From: Sinonovacula constricta
Taxonomy: Eukaryota; Mollusca; Bivalvia; Cardiida; Solecurtidae
Length of the DNA: 64,000 bases
Assembly: GCA_007844125.1 (NCBI GenBank)
Contig: CM017564.1
Span: 17,070,362 to 17,134,361, forward strand
Direction: 5' to 3'
Shown here: positions 60,655-64,000 of the stretch, one piece after another
Numbering within the stretch: the first letter of the stretch is position 1
Layout: every line of letters starts with the position of its first letter
Translations under genes and position numbers: made by a program
Notes under the pieces: model-generated
Told to the model about the DNA's origin: nothing
The model's input: only the letters and a program-made list of their open reading frames with translations
The model's database searches: none

Positions 60655-61309
60655 AATGCTAACTGGCAATGTCAGGATATCAATAAAGTGCGTGATGCCT
60701 CGTAAAATTGTACATCGACCTGATTCTAAAGGTACCGGTTCAATGCAAACATATCGTGGAAAATGGGTCCTTGAAAGTCCAAAGTTTTCGATGATTTAAT
60801 CAAATCCGATCTGGCATAGAGACCTTGTTTAGGACCGTTTGGTTCTGTAACACCCGGTGAATCCGCATCATCGATACACTATTCCTGAATTTGCATTTGA
60901 GACAACATAGCATCGTCTCCCTAGTTTAATAAAGTTTGAATGTAGGCTCGGTAGGGGTAGTAATTACACGAAAAACTGGCTTTGTTTTGTAGGGTCCCTT
61001 ACACCGATGAGAATAGACAATGAAGAAACAGGTTTGCTGGCCCTACCTTCTCAGTAGATAAATTAAAACCGTCATTTTTCTTAACTTTTAGTTTTACGTA
61101 TATTTGTGATTTTTTTTTTAATTCCAATAATCCATTGAATTTTGTCCATTGATTTTGAATTCAACCGGGCTTTCCGATGATACCTGTGATAGTGGTCTTA
61201 TTTCTTCAAAATACTCATCGATAACACTGGTATGCGTACTAGGCAAATCAAAAAGGGCTTATTCAGGAACAAGCCCTACCTTGAACAAAGATTCATTGAA
61301 AAGCGACAT
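60655..61309 (-). pseudogene. Polinton major capsid protein, N-terminal part, decayed
   Basis: From an ATG at 61309-61307 the frame shows an N-terminal motif DLPSTHTSVIDEYFEEI followed by PVEFKING, the typical opening of the double-jelly-roll capsid protein of Polintons. Farther on, around 60960 and 60800, YPYRAYIQTLLN and a segment ending GPIFHDMFALNRYL mark the first jelly roll. Several in-frame stops interrupt the reading, and the C-terminal half is not found to the left. The family protein is normally much longer. Confidence 0.6.
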
Positions 61310-61363
61310 CTGTATGGCAAAAACTAGTGAAGTTCAAATATGTCTCTTTTTTTAATCGATGTT

Positions 61364-61591
61364 TTACGGTTTCGTCTTGCTGATTTGGTCCGTTGTTTTC
61401 TTCCTCCTTGTTGTACATTTGCCACCCCCCCCCCCTCCCCTAAACTTATTTTTACCAGCTCCTTTTTGGTTTATACGTCTAGCTCGACGTCTACATCGTT
61501 TATGAATCATGTCATGCCTTTCTGGTGGATTTATATGCTGTCGCTCTAGTTCCGATTTGGCCTGAGCTGTGGTCTGTTCTGCAGGTAACAC
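61364..61591 (-). CDS. Arg/Lys/Gly-rich small protein of the Polinton relic
   Basis: A 75-codon ORF with KRCRRRARRINQKG, a run of six glycines and TTRRKKTTDQ, ending just before the capsid-like start at 61309. Basic Gly-rich proteins in this position resemble core or packaging proteins of adenovirus-like elements, but I cannot name the family. Its frame may be the tail of an upstream decayed ORF (61.6-61.7 kb). Confidence 0.4.
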   Translation of the reverse strand: MLPAEQTTAQAKSELERQHINPPERHDMIHKRCRRRARRINQKGAGKNKFRGGGGGGKCTTRRKKTTDQISKTKP

Positions 61592-62188
61592 AGCTTTAAT
61601 CTGACAATCAGATAAATCTTCGTTTTTATTACTTTATGGTAATCACGCGATGGCGTCTCCCAGAACCATATTGGTTCAATGTTTGTCCATTACTTAAGCG
61701 ATTGAAGAAGTCAACCCACTTTTGAGGGTTTGGTACATATAACTTCGTGTTTTGTTTTTAAAGAAAAGGCTATCGCTGCAAATGAAGTGTAAGATGCACG
61801 GGTTCGGCATGCTTTGCCAGTTCATCGTCAGCGGTCGATCTTATATAGATTTCAAATTTTTGTACTTCTTTTCTTTTCACGGGAATATAAAACGTGTTCG
61901 CTAACATATAATCCCATCCATGGTCTTGATTGGCTTTTAGACGACGAAGTACTGGTCTTTCTTCACCAGATACAATGGTTTCCTTACAAAAGTCAGAATA
62001 TATGTCTATTTCTTCAGCATTATTTGGTCCTTTTTTAGTTTGGAAGTCGCTCTAAATTCAAGTAATGCTATTTTCCATTCATCGCACAAATTTGAAGTCC
62101 TATTCAATCGCACTTTAAATCTATTTGCCCTATTATCGTTAAAGAAAGAGTTACTATCCGTGCTGCTGACAAAGATATATCGATCCAT
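61592..62188 (-). pseudogene. Polinton putative minor capsid (penton-like), truncated by stops
   Basis: The clearest part is 62188-62006 (60 codons) beginning MDRYIFVSSTDSNSFF and containing FKVRLNRTSN and EWKIALLEF. This matches the N-terminal strands of the minor capsid protein that precedes the major capsid gene in Polintons. After a TAA at 62006 the remaining interval to 61.6 kb holds only short broken frames. The neighbour relation (integrase upstream, capsid downstream) supports the call. Confidence 0.5.
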
Positions 62189-62209
62189 AGTAGATAGTAA
62201 AAGCCAAGA

Positions 62210-63250
62210 TCAATTAAATGTGTCACTTACGTCTTCGGCATTTATCCATCTATTAAATTTCTTTGGAAAGCCTTCCCACTTGACATAAACTTGAACTTTA
62301 CCGTTCCGTCTACGACGTTGTAAAACCCGTTCTATGAACCATAGACTCAATTGATCTTTGTGCACTATCTGAAGTTCGTTACTGCAAAAAAGACCGTGAA
62401 TAGGCTCTTGTTCAAGATCTTCCAACTCGTAAATAGGTATGCCTTGCTTATAGTGTCGTTTGTAAGCCTTGAATACTTCAGTAGTAAACTGTTCTTCGTA
62501 TGCTCTTTTAAATTGTCGTTTTGAAATGCTGATGCGAACAAGATCACCGATTTTAAAGGTAAACTTTGGTCAAGATTCGGTACGTTTTGTTTCCTTTAAG
62601 TACAAAAAAGCCCATATATCAGCCTCGTTATTTGCATTAACCTCATTTGGTGTTATACGCCCTGAAGATCGGTGTGGTGAATTGTTGTAACTGGAAACGA
62701 CGTCACTCAGATGATCAATATACCTGTGGGAAGGTCTTTTTTTCATCAATCTATAAATTGTCGTCTTCAAAGTCCGCTGAACTCGCTCTACATGGTTTGC
62801 CTTTGTTGGAATTTGGGTCGTAAAGAAGTAAATGTTATTGTCTTTCATAAATTTCCATTGATTAACAAACTCTGATTCTCGATCTGCACGGATTATTTTA
62901 GGGTTTATTACACTGATCATAGCCTGTATGGCTTTTATAACCGACTTGGATGTTTTATCTTTAAACGGCTGTACTTGCAATCTTCTCGATAAGATATCTT
63001 TACTACAGAGCAAAAACGCTTGCCATCATCAGATGCGATGTTTTCCATGGATAGTAAGTCGATATCCCACTGATCATTTATATGTGAAACCCTTACATAT
63101 AGCATATGGGTCTTGATAACTTGACCATCGTCTAATGTAGTTCAATGAGTACTCACCGGGATATCGCTTTCGCAATGCTTGAAAAACTTTGTGCGGACCC
63201 AAAAATGCAGCTGCATTTGATGCTTTAAAATATTTTTTTTACGTTTTAGT
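62210..63250 (-). pseudogene. Polinton integrase with C-terminal chromodomain, broken
   Basis: Upstream fragments (63.25-63.02 kb) carry a zinc/helix N-terminal region (SNAAAFLGPHKVFQALRKRY) with stops. The catalytic core (63013-62570) shows RRLQVQPFKDKTSKSV, IIRADRESEFVNQW (second Asp) and PTKANHVERVQRTLK (Glu), ending with SYNNSPHRSSGRITPNEVN. After a stop near 62570 a frame change leads to FKRAYEEQF. A further change gives VQVYVKWEGFPKKFNRWI, a chromodomain. Integrases of this type insert the element; chromodomains direct it to chromatin. The reading is interrupted at least three times. Confidence 0.75.
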
Positions 63251-63299
63251 TTCTCGTCCTTTTCCATCTTAAGCAATTTATAGTCTGTAGTTAATCCAC

Positions 63300-63675
63300 T
63301 TTCTCAATGTAGAAGCACGGCGCATCTTTTGAAGTCCAAAATTCATATCTGACATTTTCTGCTTCTTCAACACAAAAGGTCCTTTTAAAAGCTTTCTACT
63401 AGTTTTATCCACATCAGAGATAGTGATATCCGAACTGTTAGTTCTAATGTTTGTTCAGACCGTAGCCAAATCACTATGTTCACCACTATTTCACCACTAT
63501 GCTGACTGTCTTTTTCCTGCGAAAGAGAAGACACATCTTGATTTTCGTCGTTTTGTCGGGATTCGCATTTGTTTTTACGCACGTCTTCAACGATTGTTTT
63601 AGACTCGATGTTAGTTTCTTTTTTCAAAAGATTATCATATTGTAGCTTTGGTATTAACACTAGATCTTCTGCCAT
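63300..63675 (-). pseudogene. Polinton small charged protein (N-terminal MAEDLVLIPKLQYDNLLK)
   Basis: ATG at 63675 starts a 96-codon ORF beginning MAEDLVLIPKLQYDNLLK, a motif (LVP-K--Y--LL) that I recall from small proteins next to the integrase in invertebrate Polintons. The middle is low-complexity and charged. A frame change near 63460 would lead to KLLKGPFVLKKQK in another frame. Function unknown. It is separated from the next ORF upstream by only a base or two, as in compact virus-like elements. Confidence 0.45.
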
Positions 63676-63979
63676 TTAGAGCTCTTTTTCTATTACTCTC
63701 AACAAAACTGGAAATATATCCAGATGCTTAATTAGCAAACGTCTTCTGTCGTCCAGTGTAAGCTCCTTGGCAATAAATCTGCGAATAAGAATTCTGAGTT
63801 TGCGCATTTCATTTTTGATCTTTTCTGGCAATGTGCGACTACCCATTAGCACATTATACACAATCTGAACAATAGATCGGAGCTGGGTGCTGCGACAGTT
63901 TTCACTAAGGCCAATCTTTGTTTGTTATCTGTCCTCAATAGTAGACTTAAGAAATGTCCATCTCGCTTTTTAATATCTT
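63676..63979 (-). pseudogene. Polinton small basic protein, one frameshift
   Basis: ATG at 63979-63977 opens MKDIKKRDGHFLSLLLRTDN and continues to a point near 63890, where one missing base shifts the frame. The rest (63861-63676) carries VYNVLMGSRTLPEKIKNEMR, RRFIAKELTLDDRRRLLIKH and a hydrophobic end. This layout (basic helix pair then a hydrophobic tail) resembles small Polinton/adenovirus-like proteins of unknown or core/membrane role. Confidence 0.5.
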
Positions 63980-64000
63980 TCATTTTCTTTTTTTTTGCGG

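Larger units (their letters stand above)
60655..64000 (-). mobile_element. Polinton/Maverick element, partial and decayed
   Basis: A minus-strand series of Polinton-type genes runs in from the right edge: two small basic/charged proteins, a retroviral-like integrase with chromodomain, a putative minor capsid, an Arg/Lys/Gly-rich protein and the N-terminal part of a major capsid protein. Gene neighbourhood and motif style together support Polinton. The protein-primed DNA polymerase, ATPase and protease were not seen. They may lie beyond 64000 or have been lost. The major capsid reading fades near 60655, so the left side is truncated. Stops and frameshifts are frequent. Confidence 0.75.

Overview
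The window looks like nuclear DNA of an animal, most likely a bivalve or other mollusc. It is AT-rich, has spliced genes with GT/AG introns, many microsatellites, and a dense load of eukaryotic mobile elements (Jockey/Nimb-like LINEs with the TTCGGCGCC 3' end, hAT, Polinton, TIR elements, tRNA-derived SINEs). There are no operons, Shine-Dalgarno sites or CRISPR arrays. The species call is inference from repeat style and protein resemblance.

Region by region. 0-6.1 kb: a six-exon minus-strand gene ending in a BEN-like domain. All splice phases fit and an AATAAA lies at positions 14-19, but two in-frame stop codons interrupt it. 5.4-7.6 kb: two tentative plus-strand exons. 8.7-9.2 kb: a minisatellite. 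10.6-11.8 kb: an intact minus-strand ORF with a LINE-type endonuclease (EEP) domain and no reverse transcriptase. 13.2-20.3 kb: a nested structure. TTAA-flanked inverted termini enclose a decayed DEDDh exonuclease gene (minus), which is split by a 4.9-kb Jockey-like LINE (plus) with a perfect 11-bp target-site duplication.

22-56 kb: almost no recognisable host coding sequence. It consists of four to five diverged, same-orientation copies of a multi-kilobase segment (about 22.1-25.7, 26.0-31.0, 36.6-42.8, 49.2-51.9 and 52.7-56.2 kb), seeded with other repeats. These include a 1.25-kb TA-flanked TIR element whose empty site survives in a paralogous copy, a hAT C-terminus, a pogo/Tigger-like MITE at 43.1-44.0 kb, a 5'-truncated copy of the same LINE with a 13-bp duplication at 44.1-44.8 kb, a CR1/L2-like RT remnant and another RT C-terminus.

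56.7-59.2 kb: an unrecognised decayed ORF (plus) and a broken hAT transposase (minus). 60.6-64.0 kb: the minus-strand part of a Polinton/Maverick element, running off the end of the window. It holds two small Polinton-type proteins, a chromodomain integrase, a putative minor capsid, an Arg/Lys/Gly-rich protein and the start of a major capsid protein, all decayed to some degree.

Taken together this is one probable host gene (or young pseudogene) at the left edge followed by a repeat-driven intergenic landscape. Its main value is a readable insertion history: nested elements, empty versus filled sites, and segmental duplication.
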